Part shown: positions 1 to 6,838 of the stretch, one piece after another
Numbering within the stretch: position 1 is the stretch's first letter
Layout of the letters: every line of letters starts with the position of its first letter
Position numbers and translations under genes: made by a program
DNA from: CAZHDI01 sp964531285
Lineage (GTDB): Bacteria; Pseudomonadota; Alphaproteobacteria; JAJFIK01
Length of the DNA stretch: 16,011 nt
Direction: 5' to 3'
Assembly (NCBI GenBank): GCA_964531285.1
Contig: CAZHDI010000079.1
Location: 1 to 16,011, forward strand
The notes under the pieces: model-generated
What the model was told of the DNA's origin: nothing
The model's database searches: none
What the model saw: only the letters and a program-made list of their open reading frames with translations

Positions 1-1088
1 ACCGCGGCCTGACCGGGCGCGACGCCCTCCTCCGTCCCATCGAGCAGAACCTCGACCGCACCGTCGCTGTTCACCGACAGCGTGGCCGGCACGGGCGGAC
101 GCGTTGAGCGCACCCGCACCGCGACGGCCATGCCGTCCGGCGCCCCCTCGCCCAGCCAATTCACATCGCGCAGCCGGATCCGCTTGGTGAGCAGCGCCTC
201 GCGGGGACCGACGATCACCCGGCGCGTCGGCGCATCGACACCGACCACGAACAGCGGATCACCCGTGGCCACGCCGAGACCGCGGCGCTGACCGACCGTG
301 AAATGCACGATGCCGTCATGGCGCCCAAGCACCCGACCGTCCAGATGAACGATGTCACCCGGATCGGCCGCACCGGGGCGCAGGCGCTCGATCACCGAAG
401 TGTATTTGCCGGTCGGCACAAAACAGATGTCTTGGCTGTCCGGTTTGTCGGCGACACTCAAACCGAGTTTCGACGCCAGCGCGCGGGTTTCCGATTTGGG
501 CAACCCGCCCAGGGGAAAGCGCAGAAAGTCGAGTTGGTCGCGGGTCGTGGCGAACAGGAAATAGCTCTGGTCGCGGTCACCATCGACCGCGCTGTGCAAT
601 TCCGCGCCACCCGGGCCCATCTCACGGCGCACATAGTGGCCGGTGGCCAGCGCATCCGCCCCCAGATCGCGCGCGGTGTCCAGAAGATCGCGGAATTTCA
701 CCCGCTCATTACAGCGCACGCAGGGGATCGGCGTTTCGCCCGCCAGATAGGTCTCGGCGAAATCGTCCATGACGGCCTGTTTGAACCGTTGCTCGTAGTC
801 GAGCACGTAATGGGGCATGTCGAGCGCGTCGGCCACTTTGCGCGCATCGTGGATGTCCTGCCCCGCACAGCAGGCGCCTTTGCGCCGGACGGCCTCGCCA
901 TGGTCGTAAAGCTGCAAGGTGATGCCGACGACATCGTAGCCTTGCGTTTTCAGGACCGCCGCCGTCACCGAGCTGTCAACGCCGCCGGACATGGCCACGA
1001 CGATCCGGCACGCGCCCGGGTCCTTGTCGAAGCCGAGCGAGTTCAACGGGCCGCCGGGCGCGGCGCTATGGGACATCACTGTTGTCAT
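1..1088 (-). CDS. mnmA: tRNA-specific 2-thiouridylase MnmA (3' end cut by window edge)
   Basis: MnmA makes the 2-thio group of uridine 34 in the Lys, Glu and Gln tRNAs; it adenylates the base and then transfers persulfide sulfur. The frame is open from an ATG at 1088 to the window edge, about 362 residues. E. coli MnmA has 368, so only a short C-terminal piece is missing. The PP-loop SGGVDSS is at residues 34-40. The two active-site cysteines expected for the family are visible: C126 in PCVRCNE (with C123 three residues before) and C222 in SQDICFVP. HFTVGQRRGLGV marks the central domain. An in-frame ATG at 1076 is an alternative start; neither start has a clear ribosome binding site. The gene is divergent from sciP. 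The protein is cytoplasmic, and the family assignment is secure. Confidence 0.97.
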   Translation of the reverse strand, partial: MTTVMSHSAAPGGPLNSLGFDKDPGACRIVVAMSGGVDSSVTAAVLKTQGYDVVGITLQLYDHGEAVRRKGACCAGQDIHDARKVADALDMPHYVLDYEQRFKQAVMDDFAETYLAGETPIPCVRCNERVKFRDLLDTARDLGADALATGHYVRREMGPGGAELHSAVDGDRDQSYFLFATTRDQLDFLRFPLGGLPKSETRALASKLGLSVADKPDSQDICFVPTGKYTSVIERLRPGAADPGDIVHLDGRVLGRHDGIVHFTVGQRRGLGVATGDPLFVVGVDAPTRRVIVGPREALLTKRIRLRDVNWLGEGAPDGMAVAVRVRSTRPPVPATLSVNSDGAVEVLLDGTEEGVAPGQAA

Positions 1089-1096
1089 AGCGCCGC

Positions 1097-1124
1097 AATA
1101 TAAGGGCTCGGGCCCCAAATCCAA
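1097..1124 (-). promoter_or_regulatory. Putative sigma-70-type promoter of mnmA
   Basis: On the minus strand, TTGGAT (1119-1124) and TATATT (1097-1102) are separated by 16 bp. The -10 is close to consensus and stands out in GC-rich sequence; the -35 keeps only the TTG core well. Transcription would start near 1090, giving almost no leader before the ATG at 1088, or about 14 nt before the ATG at 1076. Inferred from sequence only. Confidence 0.4.
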
Positions 1125-1273
1125 GCACCCCCGTCGCGGGCGGCAACGGCGGACACGGCAGGCCCAGCCGGCACGGCCGGTCGGACTGTTTGGTGCTCCG
1201 GATACGGATGAACCGCGGCGTTCAGGAATCTTCCCAAGTCGTAGCGGCCGGACAAAGGTTTTCTCGTTCGGCG

Positions 1274-1351
1274 TTAAGCCCATGCTTACCGGTCCGTTTA
1301 GGCGTTCCTTAAAGGCGCAAGGCTAGGCTTTGCGTGGGGTTAAGGCGTAAC
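1274..1351 (+). promoter_or_regulatory. TTAA-rich upstream region of sciP (possible CtrA-type half-sites)
   Basis: Three TTAA tetramers lie at 1274-1277, 1309-1312 and 1340-1343, plus TAAC at 1348-1351, inside an otherwise GC-rich gap. The first continues as TTAA-N8-TTACC, close to but not matching the CtrA box TTAA-N7-TTAA(C). One GANTC (GAATC) is at 1226-1230. In Caulobacter sciP is transcribed by CtrA, so such sites would be expected here. No perfect box is present, so this is suggestive only. Confidence 0.3.
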
Positions 1352-1364
1352 GGAGTGGCTTGAA

Positions 1365-1652
1365 ATGGTGGCGGCGAGACAACGGGTGGGCTGTGTGATC
1401 GGTCCGGACGGCAGCCCACTGACAATTGCCGATCTACCGCCGGCGAACACAACCCGTTGGGTGATCCGGCGCAAGGCGCAGGTCGTGTCGGCCGTGCGCG
1501 GGGGCTTGCTCACGCTGGAAGAGGCCTGCGAGCGCTATGCGTTGACGGAAGAAGAGTTCAATGCCTGGCAGGAGGCGATCGACCGCCATGGTATGGCAGG
1601 GCTACGCACCACCCGCATTCAGCACTACCGCCAGCAGGACCTGCGCGGGTAA
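1365..1652 (+). CDS. sciP: SciP-type CtrA inhibitor (DUF1153 family)
   Basis: A 95-residue protein with the signature of the alphaproteobacterial DUF1153/SciP family: VIGPDGSPLT (residues 11-20), LPPANTTRWVIRRKAQVV (24-41) and a helix-turn-helix through VRGGLLTLEEACERYALTEEEF (44-65), ending in TTRIQHYR. In Caulobacter SciP accumulates in G1, binds CtrA and DNA, and stops CtrA from recruiting RNA polymerase to its promoters. The length is normal; the first eight or so residues before the conserved VIGP look like a short lineage-specific extension. ACGGAG upstream serves as a plausible ribosome binding site for the ATG at 1365. It is divergent from mnmA and lies 4.4 kb from ctrA. The family is secure; the function is by homology. 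Confidence 0.92.
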   Translation: MVAARQRVGCVIGPDGSPLTIADLPPANTTRWVIRRKAQVVSAVRGGLLTLEEACERYALTEEEFNAWQEAIDRHGMAGLRTTRIQHYRQQDLRG

Positions 1653-1888
1653 GCCGCCACGCATGAGCACCCGGAAAACGTGTAGAGGCCCGCACACGGC
1701 ACACCGCCCATCCGCTATTTCCCTATCTGGCACGCCGGCTTTCGGGTAGTGTCCTGCCGTGATTTCGGGGGCTCCGGCCCCGGCCACGGCGCCGCGCCGC
1801 TTGGCCGGGCCTGTCATGGTTCCCGAGCCATCGGGGGCCGGCCGTCAACCGACCGCCCCTGTTTCGCGCGCAGCATGGGGGAAAAGCG

Positions 1889-2245
1889 ATGTTCGATAGC
1901 GTGCTCAATACCATCCAGGACATCCTCTCGGATGTGTTTCTCACCCGCGACGTCCTGCGGGCCGTGATCGCCGTGGCGGTCGCCGTGATTGCCGGCATGA
2001 CCTTAAAGGAACTCAAGCTCGGCAAGCTGGTGAACCAGACCCTGATCGCCCTCGGCGTGTTCGCGCTGCTTCTGGCGATCCGGAACCTGTTCAACTCCAG
2101 TTCCGATCTCGCCGGCTGGCTGAGCCGCTCGATCAACGGCCTTCTGAACACCAGCGTCGGCGTTCTCCTGGTCTATTTCCTGGCCTTCCTGATCGTGATC
2201 ACGCTGACCTTCCTGCTCAAACAGGGCATCGACCGGAAGAAATAA
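1889..2245 (+). CDS. Small three-helix membrane protein, function unknown
   Basis: A 118-residue protein that I do not recognise. It has three hydrophobic segments, at about residues 23-40, 49-66 and 90-111, joined by short charged loops. It starts with an amphipathic stretch (MFDSVLNTIQDILSDVF) and ends in a basic tail (KQGIDRKK) that would favour a cytoplasmic C-terminus. There is no cysteine, no catalytic-looking motif and no signal peptide cleavage site. The ATG at 1889 follows GGGGGAAAAG with good spacing; an ATG at 1875 is out of frame. A GC-rich hairpin 26 bp after the stop probably ends the transcript, so the gene may be monocistronic. The gap before it (1653-1888) holds no other gene that I can support. 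Confidence 0.8.
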   Translation: MFDSVLNTIQDILSDVFLTRDVLRAVIAVAVAVIAGMTLKELKLGKLVNQTLIALGVFALLLAIRNLFNSSSDLAGWLSRSINGLLNTSVGVLLVYFLAFLIVITLTFLLKQGIDRKK

Positions 2246-2270
2246 CCGGCCCGGTCACACCGCGCTCAAG

Positions 2271-2298
2271 CGGCCTGCGCCCATCCCGGCGCGGGCCG
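2271..2298 (+). terminator. Putative terminator hairpin after the three-helix membrane protein gene
   Basis: CGGCCTGCGCC (2271-2281) pairs with GGCGCGGGCCG (2288-2298) over 11 bp with one G-T wobble and a 6-nt loop. It is preceded by AAG and followed by only TT, so the stem is strong but the U-tract is poor. It lies in the intergenic gap, in the correct place for a terminator. Confidence 0.5.
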
Positions 2299-2436
2299 TT
2301 CCGGCCTACCAAGAATTCACGGCCCGGCGTTGCGCGGCGCCGCCTTCCTGCCCCAGTTGCCGGGCTTTCGTGTTAGAAACCGCGGCGTGAGATGAGTCGC
2401 GGAAGACGGAACTGAGTGCGTGCGGAGCCGGAGGCC

Positions 2437-3681
2437 ATGAGCGCAACACGGACTGCCCTTTCGCCGTCAGCCGATGGGACCATGGCCGCCTGGCTGGACA
2501 CCATCGCCGCTGCCCCGGCGATGCTGATTGCCCTGGTCGGCCTCGCCGTCACCCTGCTCTACGCTGTTCTGGCGGTCCGCCGCCTCAAGCGTCCCTGGGA
2601 ACCCGCCATGGGGCGCAGTATCTCCCGTCCGGCGGGCCTGTCCGCGCCCACCTTGCGCTGGCTGCGCACCGGCAAGATCGACACCGCCTCCCTGACTGCG
2701 GCGATCCTGGCTCTGGCCGATAAGGGGGCGCTCGACGTCGAGATGGAACGCGACCATGTGCGCCTGCGCAAAACCGCCATGCCCGATCAGCCGCTGACCC
2801 GCGCCGAGCATATGTTCGCCGACGGCCTGCTGCGCCTTGCCAGCACCATTCTGCTCAACCGCAACGCCGCGCCGATGCTCCAGCGCGCCGCCGCCGCCCT
2901 TCAGGATGGCGTCGAGGCGGAATGGCGCGCCTATCAGGCCGGGCGGCTCAAGGGCCTGTTGATCCCCGCCATCGTCATCGCCTGGGCGGCCGTCCTGGGC
3001 GCGGCCCTGGCCTCGTCCGATCCGGTCTGGATGGCCCTGCGCGCGGCCCTGGCCGGCTGTGCGCTCATCGTGGCGCTCAAGATCGGCGGGCTGATCCTCG
3101 ACAGCCTGCGCCGGCTGTGGTCGGAAAGCGCCTATCACCTGGGACGGGCTGCGTTCTACACCATCGCGCTCACCGCCACTTTCGGCACGTTGTGGATGCT
3201 GCTCACCTTCCAGGGCGGGCACCCGGATCTCGCGGCGGCCCTGTGCGGCGCCTTGACCCTCGCCATCCCGGCCCTGGTGCGCCAGTGGGCGATGCGCGGG
3301 CGCGGCGGTGCCGGTCCCCTGAAAGGCCGGATCGAAGCCTTGCGCCAACAGCTCATGAGCCGCGCCCAGGGCATCGACGCGATTGCCCTCTCCCCCGTGA
3401 CCACGGCCCCCGTGACCATGGCCCCGGTGACCACGGCCCCGGCGACCGCCGGTCGGGCCTCCAATGTGACCGCGCTGGTTCCCACGAGCGACCGGCCGCT
3501 GACCAGCTGGCTCGCGGACGCCATCGCCCTGGATGCCATGCCGGCCCAAACCGGGCTCAAGGTCGGCCGGCTGGCCCTGGCCTTCGAAGATCCCGGCCGT
3601 CTTGGCGCCGTGCTCCGTCTTGCCTCCCCCGGCCCGCGCCGGGCCGCCTATGACGACACGTTGAGCCCGGCCCTGGCCTGA
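2437..3681 (+). CDS. DUF2207-like membrane protein, function unknown
   Basis: A 414-residue protein with five predicted membrane helices: about 27-48, 174-193, 199-222, 238-258 and 264-282. Between helices 1 and 2 is a soluble winged-helix-like block (PAGLSAPTLRWLRTGKID, then SLTAAILALADKGAL, residues 65-111) followed by LTRAEHMFADGLL. That order recalls the second half of DUF2207 membrane proteins; their usual extracytoplasmic N-terminal domain is absent. After helix 5 comes a soluble tail with a PVTTA-type repeat (about 320-336). I chose the ATG at 2437; it has GGAG and GGAGG upstream, though the nearer one is very close. A GTG at 2416 and an ATG at 2482 are alternatives. It is followed by the TolB/TPR gene in the same direction. 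Function is unknown; the family link is from remembered pattern only. Confidence 0.8.
   Translation: MSATRTALSPSADGTMAAWLDTIAAAPAMLIALVGLAVTLLYAVLAVRRLKRPWEPAMGRSISRPAGLSAPTLRWLRTGKIDTASLTAAILALADKGALDVEMERDHVRLRKTAMPDQPLTRAEHMFADGLLRLASTILLNRNAAPMLQRAAAALQDGVEAEWRAYQAGRLKGLLIPAIVIAWAAVLGAALASSDPVWMALRAALAGCALIVALKIGGLILDSLRRLWSESAYHLGRAAFYTIALTATFGTLWMLLTFQGGHPDLAAALCGALTLAIPALVRQWAMRGRGGAGPLKGRIEALRQQLMSRAQGIDAIALSPVTTAPVTMAPVTTAPATAGRASNVTALVPTSDRPLTSWLADAIALDAMPAQTGLKVGRLALAFEDPGRLGAVLRLASPGPRRAAYDDTLSPALA
3394..3444 (+). repeat. In-gene 15-bp tandem repeat encoding Pro-Val-Thr-Thr/Met-Ala
   Basis: Three 15-bp units (3394-3408, 3409-3423, 3424-3438) encode PVTTA, PVTMA and PVTTA, followed by a decayed fourth unit (PATAG). 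Copies differ at only one to three bases, which suggests recent duplication or slippage. It falls in the soluble tail of the DUF2207-like protein and keeps the frame, so copy number could vary harmlessly between strains. Confidence 0.85.
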
Positions 3682-3795
3682 CGGCGCCTGTGCCGCAGCG
3701 GCAGTCGGGAGACTGGACAAGCCCGGCCAAGATGTGTCGAGTGAAACTCATCCGGATCACGCCGGACCTCAACTGTGCACGCGGGGGGACAAAGC

Positions 3796-5235
3796 ATGGA
3801 TGCCGTTTGGCCGTCGATCGTGGCCTGGGCCGCAGCCCACCGGGCCGAACTCGCCGCCATCGCAATCGCGGCGCTGGCCACCCTGCCGTTTCTGGCGCTG
3901 CGCACGACATTGAGCCACCGCCGGCGCCGCGAAATCCGCGGCCTTGCCATCGCAGAAGCCGCCAAGCCCGCGCTGTTCGCGCTCCGCGCCGCGGCCGACA
4001 AGCGGGCGGCCACGGCCCATAAGGCGCTGTATGCCAATCAGAGCGTCATCACCATCGCCATGCTGCCGCTGGAGGACCGGATCGGCACGCGCATCGCCGA
4101 CAATCCGGTCGCCAAGCTCGGCGCCGACATTGGCGCCTTGCTGGGGCGCAATTCCGGTCTCCAGATCACGCAGATCCGCTATCACCGGGACGCGGCGGCC
4201 GATGTCGGTACGGTGACCCCCATCGAAGCGGACCTGCTGCTGGAGGGCAGTGTCGAACTGGTCCAGGCCGGTCAGCGCCCCGCCGTGCGGGTGGCCATCC
4301 AGATGATCGAACGGGCGACCGGCGACCGGGTGTTCTCCGATGCCTTCGAGGCCGATCTGCGCCGTCTCGCCGCCATGGAAGACGAGATTTCGGAATCGAT
4401 TGCCGGCAGTCTCGGCAGCACCATGAGCGCGGCGCCGCCGCTGCCCGGCACGCTCGATGCCGCGACGCAGTCCATGGCCGCCTGGGCGCTTGTCCAGCGC
4501 GCGGAGGAAGCCCTGCGCAGCGGGATCAGCCGTCAGCGGATGGATGAGTCGGTGCGCCTTTACGATCATGCCGCGCGGATCGATCCAGGCTATGCCGACG
4601 CCAAAGCGAGCCTCGTCAGCGCACTGTCCTTGCGGGTCCTGTTCCTGACCAGTCTCGACCGGCAGGAGGATCTGGCCCGCGCCCGGGCCGCGCTGGAGGC
4701 CGCGCGCATTGCCGGTCCCGAAACCCTGTACACCGCCATTGGCGCGGGTCTGTACGCGCTCGCCGGCGGCGATCCGGCGGGGGCCAAAGCCGCCTTCGCG
4801 CGGGCCGACGATCTCGTACCGGGGTTGCCGGCCGCGGCGATCTATGGCGCAACCGCCGCTCTTTACGCCGGGGAGCGCCCGGATATGAGCCCGGTGCGGA
4901 CGATCCTGGACGAGACATCCGAGCAGGCCCTGCGCGCCCTGGCCCGGTATGCCCTGGGTCTCGATCTGATGCAGCGCGGCGACCATGACGCGGCCATCGC
5001 GGAAATGGGCGAGAGCGTCGCCGGCGTACGCGCCTTTCATATGGCCTGGCTTTTGGGCGGTATGGCGCGGGCGCTCACCGGCGATATCGAAAAGGCGCGC
5101 GGCGTGTTCGCTCAGGCCCGCCGGGTGATGGGTCCGGCCTCGGACGACACGGTGCGCCAATGGGTCGAGACCGTGGCGGCCACGCCGGAGCGGGCATCGG
5201 CATGGCGGGCCGCCTTCGCCAAGAGCTGGCGGTAA
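3796..5235 (+). CDS. Membrane-anchored TolB-like/TPR protein, function unknown
   Basis: A 479-residue protein. One hydrophobic segment (about residues 18-36) followed by an Arg-rich stretch predicts a single membrane anchor with the rest cytoplasmic. Residues about 83-205 resemble the TolB-like domain found in many proteobacterial adenylate-cyclase and CadC-type proteins: SVITIAMLPLED, then a LLLEGSVELV strand, VRVAIQMIERATGDRVFSD and a MEDEISESIAGSL helix. The remainder is helical with TPR-like pairs (for example ARIDPGYADAKASL and YALAGGDPAGAKAAFARADDLVPG). No cyclase or DNA-binding domain is present, so this would be a scaffold-type protein. The ATG at 3796 has GGGGGGA six bases upstream; a GTG at 3775 is less likely. 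It follows the DUF2207-like gene by 114 bp and may be cotranscribed with it. Role unknown. Confidence 0.85.
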   Translation: MDAVWPSIVAWAAAHRAELAAIAIAALATLPFLALRTTLSHRRRREIRGLAIAEAAKPALFALRAAADKRAATAHKALYANQSVITIAMLPLEDRIGTRIADNPVAKLGADIGALLGRNSGLQITQIRYHRDAAADVGTVTPIEADLLLEGSVELVQAGQRPAVRVAIQMIERATGDRVFSDAFEADLRRLAAMEDEISESIAGSLGSTMSAAPPLPGTLDAATQSMAAWALVQRAEEALRSGISRQRMDESVRLYDHAARIDPGYADAKASLVSALSLRVLFLTSLDRQEDLARARAALEAARIAGPETLYTAIGAGLYALAGGDPAGAKAAFARADDLVPGLPAAAIYGATAALYAGERPDMSPVRTILDETSEQALRALARYALGLDLMQRGDHDAAIAEMGESVAGVRAFHMAWLLGGMARALTGDIEKARGVFAQARRVMGPASDDTVRQWVETVAATPERASAWRAAFAKSWR

Positions 5236-5244
5236 GCGGCCGGC

Positions 5245-5269
5245 TTCGCGCCGTCGTCCCCGGCGCGGG
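5245..5269. terminator. Hairpin between convergent TolB/TPR gene and yajQ
   Basis: CGCGCCG (5247-5253) and CGGCGCG (5261-5267) form a 7-bp stem with a 7-nt loop, extended by two wobble pairs. It sits in the 40-bp gap between two convergent genes, where a bidirectional terminator would be expected. There is no T-run on either strand, so it is a weak candidate. Confidence 0.35.
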
Positions 5270-5275
5270 CGATGA

Positions 5276-5761
5276 TCAGTCCCGGAAGTTCTTGTACTGA
5301 AGCGGCTGTTCCAACCCGAGGCCTTTGACGAACTGGATGACCTCCTGCAGGTCGTCGCGCTTCTTGCCGGTGACGCGCAACTCGTCGCCCTGGATCGCCA
5401 CCTGCACCTTCATCTTGCTGCCCTTGACCTCTTTGACGATCCGCTTGGCGAGATCCTTGTCGATCCCCTGCTTGACCCGGACCGTTTGGCGCACCGATTG
5501 GCCGGCCGCCGGTTCGGGATCCTGGAAATCGAGAAACGCGGCATCCACCGAGCGCCGGGTGGCATGGCCCTTGAGCAATTCCTGGACCTGCTTGAGCTTC
5601 AGATCGTCCTCGGCATGGATGGTGATCACGCCCTCCTTATGCTCGAGCGTCGATGACGAGCCCTTGAAGTCATACCGGGTCTCGATCTCACGCAGCACGT
5701 TCTGCACCGCATTATCGACCTCGGCGAGATCGGTCTCGGAGACGATATCGAATGACGGCAT
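5276..5761 (-). CDS. yajQ: YajQ family nucleotide-binding protein
   Basis: A 161-residue cytoplasmic protein of the YajQ family (E. coli YajQ has 163). It starts with the family hallmark MPSFDIVSETDLAEVDNAV and contains ETRYDFKGS (27-35), then RQTVRVKQGIDKDLAKRIVK and a C-terminal FVKGLGLEQPLQYKNFRD. The fold is two ferredoxin-like domains. Members bind c-di-GMP in Xanthomonas and modulate transcription there; others bind nucleic acid or nucleotides, so the role here is open. A clear GGAGG sits nine bases before the ATG at 5761. The gene is convergent with the TPR gene and divergent from ctrA, so its promoter shares the 5762-6097 gap with that of ctrA. Confidence 0.96.
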   Translation of the reverse strand: MPSFDIVSETDLAEVDNAVQNVLREIETRYDFKGSSSTLEHKEGVITIHAEDDLKLKQVQELLKGHATRRSVDAAFLDFQDPEPAAGQSVRQTVRVKQGIDKDLAKRIVKEVKGSKMKVQVAIQGDELRVTGKKRDDLQEVIQFVKGLGLEQPLQYKNFRD

Positions 5762-5948
5762 GGCGTTTTCCTCCCGCTGTCCTTGCCCTCACCTCCTAGA
5801 GCAAATGCGCCGGGGCTGGCAAGCCGGGCGGTTTTTATCGGTTCCATGGAGCGGCCTTCAATCGGTTCGTCCTTTTTCTGTCCTAATCCGGCGAAGCACT
5901 TTATGGATAGAGTCCTGATGCGGACAAACCTTGGTCTGTGCGGGCGCT

Positions 5949-5974
5949 CGAATCATCCGCTATGAAATGATTCG
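5949..5974. promoter_or_regulatory. Inverted repeat with a GANTC in each arm, upstream of ctrA
   Basis: CGAATCAT (5949-5956) and ATGATTCG (5967-5974) are perfect 8-bp inverted repeats with a 10-bp spacer. Each arm holds one GANTC methylation site. The size and symmetry look like an operator for a dimeric protein whose binding could respond to DNA methylation state. The match is exact; the function is inferred. Confidence 0.5.
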
Positions 5975-6000
5975 GCAATCACCTGTCCCGGCGCGCATGA

Positions 6001-6047
6001 TTAAGCTTTGTTAAGCATTGCCGCCTAATCTGCCCCAGGTTAACCAT
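6001..6047 (+). promoter_or_regulatory. Putative CtrA autoregulatory sites upstream of ctrA
   Basis: TTAA-N6-TTAA (6001-6014) is one base shorter than the canonical TTAA-N7-TTAA box. TTAACCAT (6040-6047), 50 bp before the start codon, matches the extended CtrA half-site known from Caulobacter. TAATCT at 6026-6031 could be a -10 element. Together they suggest CtrA autoregulation, but no perfect full box exists. Confidence 0.45.
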
Positions 6048-6097
6048 CAGTGAGGGACATGGGGATCTGAGTCTTTCAGACCCCTAAGAGGGTGCCG

Positions 6098-6790
6098 ATG
6101 CGAGTCCTATTGATCGAAGACGACAGCGCCACCGCACAGAGCATCGAATTGATGCTGAAGTCGGACGGTTTCAATGTCTACACGACAGACCTCGGTGAAG
6201 AAGGGGTCGATCTGGGCAAAATCTACGACTACGACATCATCGTTCTTGATCTCAATCTTCCGGACATGAACGGGTTCGACGTGCTCAAGAGCCTGCGCGT
6301 GGCCAAGATCGGCACACCGATCTTGATCCTGTCCGGTCTGGTCGACATCGAGAACAAGGTGCGGGGCCTTGGCTTCGGCGCCGACGATTATATGACCAAG
6401 CCGTTCAACAAGGCCGAGCTGGTGGCGCGGATTCACGCGATTGTCCGGCGTTCCAAGGGCCATTCGCAGTCAGTGATCCAGACCGGCAAACTGACCGTCA
6501 ATCTCGACACCAAGACGGTCGAGGTCGAGGGCAGCCGGGTGCATCTGACGGGCAAGGAATATCAGATGCTGGAGCTTCTGTCCTTGCGCAAGGGCACGAC
6601 GCTCACCAAAGAAATGTTCCTCAACCATCTGTATGGCGGGATGGACGAGCCGGAACTCAAGATCATCGATGTGTTCATCTGTAAGCTGCGCAAGAAACTC
6701 AGCGCAGCCACCAGCGGCGAGCATTACATCGAAACGGTCTGGGGCCGCGGCTATGTGCTGCGCGACCCCATCGAGGAACAGGCGGCCTGA
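6098..6790 (+). CDS. ctrA: Cell-cycle master response regulator CtrA
   Basis: An OmpR/PhoB-family DNA-binding response regulator of 230 residues; Caulobacter CtrA has 231. The receiver domain (1-115) has the acidic pair D8/D9, phospho-acceptor D51, S79 and K101. The winged-helix domain (about 125-225) has the CtrA-type HLTGKEYQMLELLSLRKGTTLTK and VFICKLRKKL recognition region, and ends in WGRGYVLRDP. The protein ends in Ala-Ala, as expected for a ClpXP degradation tag like that of Caulobacter CtrA. I start at the ATG at 6098 (MRVLLIEDD), which has AAGAGG six bases upstream; the GTG at 6092 would overlap that site. CtrA is phosphorylated through CckA and ChpT, represses origin firing in some species and activates motility, division and chemotaxis genes. 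It is convergent with cheR, and chpT is at the far end of the neighbouring cluster. Confidence 0.98.
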   Translation: MRVLLIEDDSATAQSIELMLKSDGFNVYTTDLGEEGVDLGKIYDYDIIVLDLNLPDMNGFDVLKSLRVAKIGTPILILSGLVDIENKVRGLGFGADDYMTKPFNKAELVARIHAIVRRSKGHSQSVIQTGKLTVNLDTKTVEVEGSRVHLTGKEYQMLELLSLRKGTTLTKEMFLNHLYGGMDEPELKIIDVFICKLRKKLSAATSGEHYIETVWGRGYVLRDPIEEQAA

Positions 6791-6838
6791 CTTAAGGCCA
6801 GCCTGTTTCAGGGCCAGATCGTCTGAAGCACCTGAACG

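Larger units (their letters stand above)
5762..6097 (+). promoter_or_regulatory. Divergent yajQ/ctrA control region (336 bp)
   Basis: There is no gene here. The stretch is the most AT-rich of the window and carries GANTC motifs (CcrM methylation sites) at 5910-5914, 5950-5954, 5969-5973 and 6069-6073, with one more just inside ctrA at 6102-6106. TTAA motifs lie at 6001-6004 and 6011-6014, and TTAACCAT at 6040-6047. In Caulobacter ctrA has a GcrA/CcrM-dependent promoter and a CtrA-autoactivated one; this layout fits that model. The ribosome binding site for ctrA is AAGAGG (6086-6091). Transcription start sites cannot be fixed from the sequence. Confidence 0.7.

Noticed and set aside
303..1103. 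266-codon open frame on the plus strand antisense to mnmA
   Set aside because: mnmA on the other strand has all its catalytic motifs; this is a GC-skew artefact.
1766..1782. GC-rich hairpin in the gap after sciP
   Set aside because: The stem is only 5 bp with two competing pairings and no T-run; it also lies more than 110 bp past the sciP stop.
2467..3720. 417-codon open frame on the minus strand antisense to the DUF2207-like gene
   Set aside because: Gly/Gln/His-rich translation with no domains; the plus-strand frame has coherent membrane helices.
3769..5160. 463-codon open frame on the minus strand antisense to the TolB/TPR gene
   Set aside because: Low-complexity Gly/Arg/His-rich translation; the plus-strand frame has a good ribosome binding site and recognisable domains.
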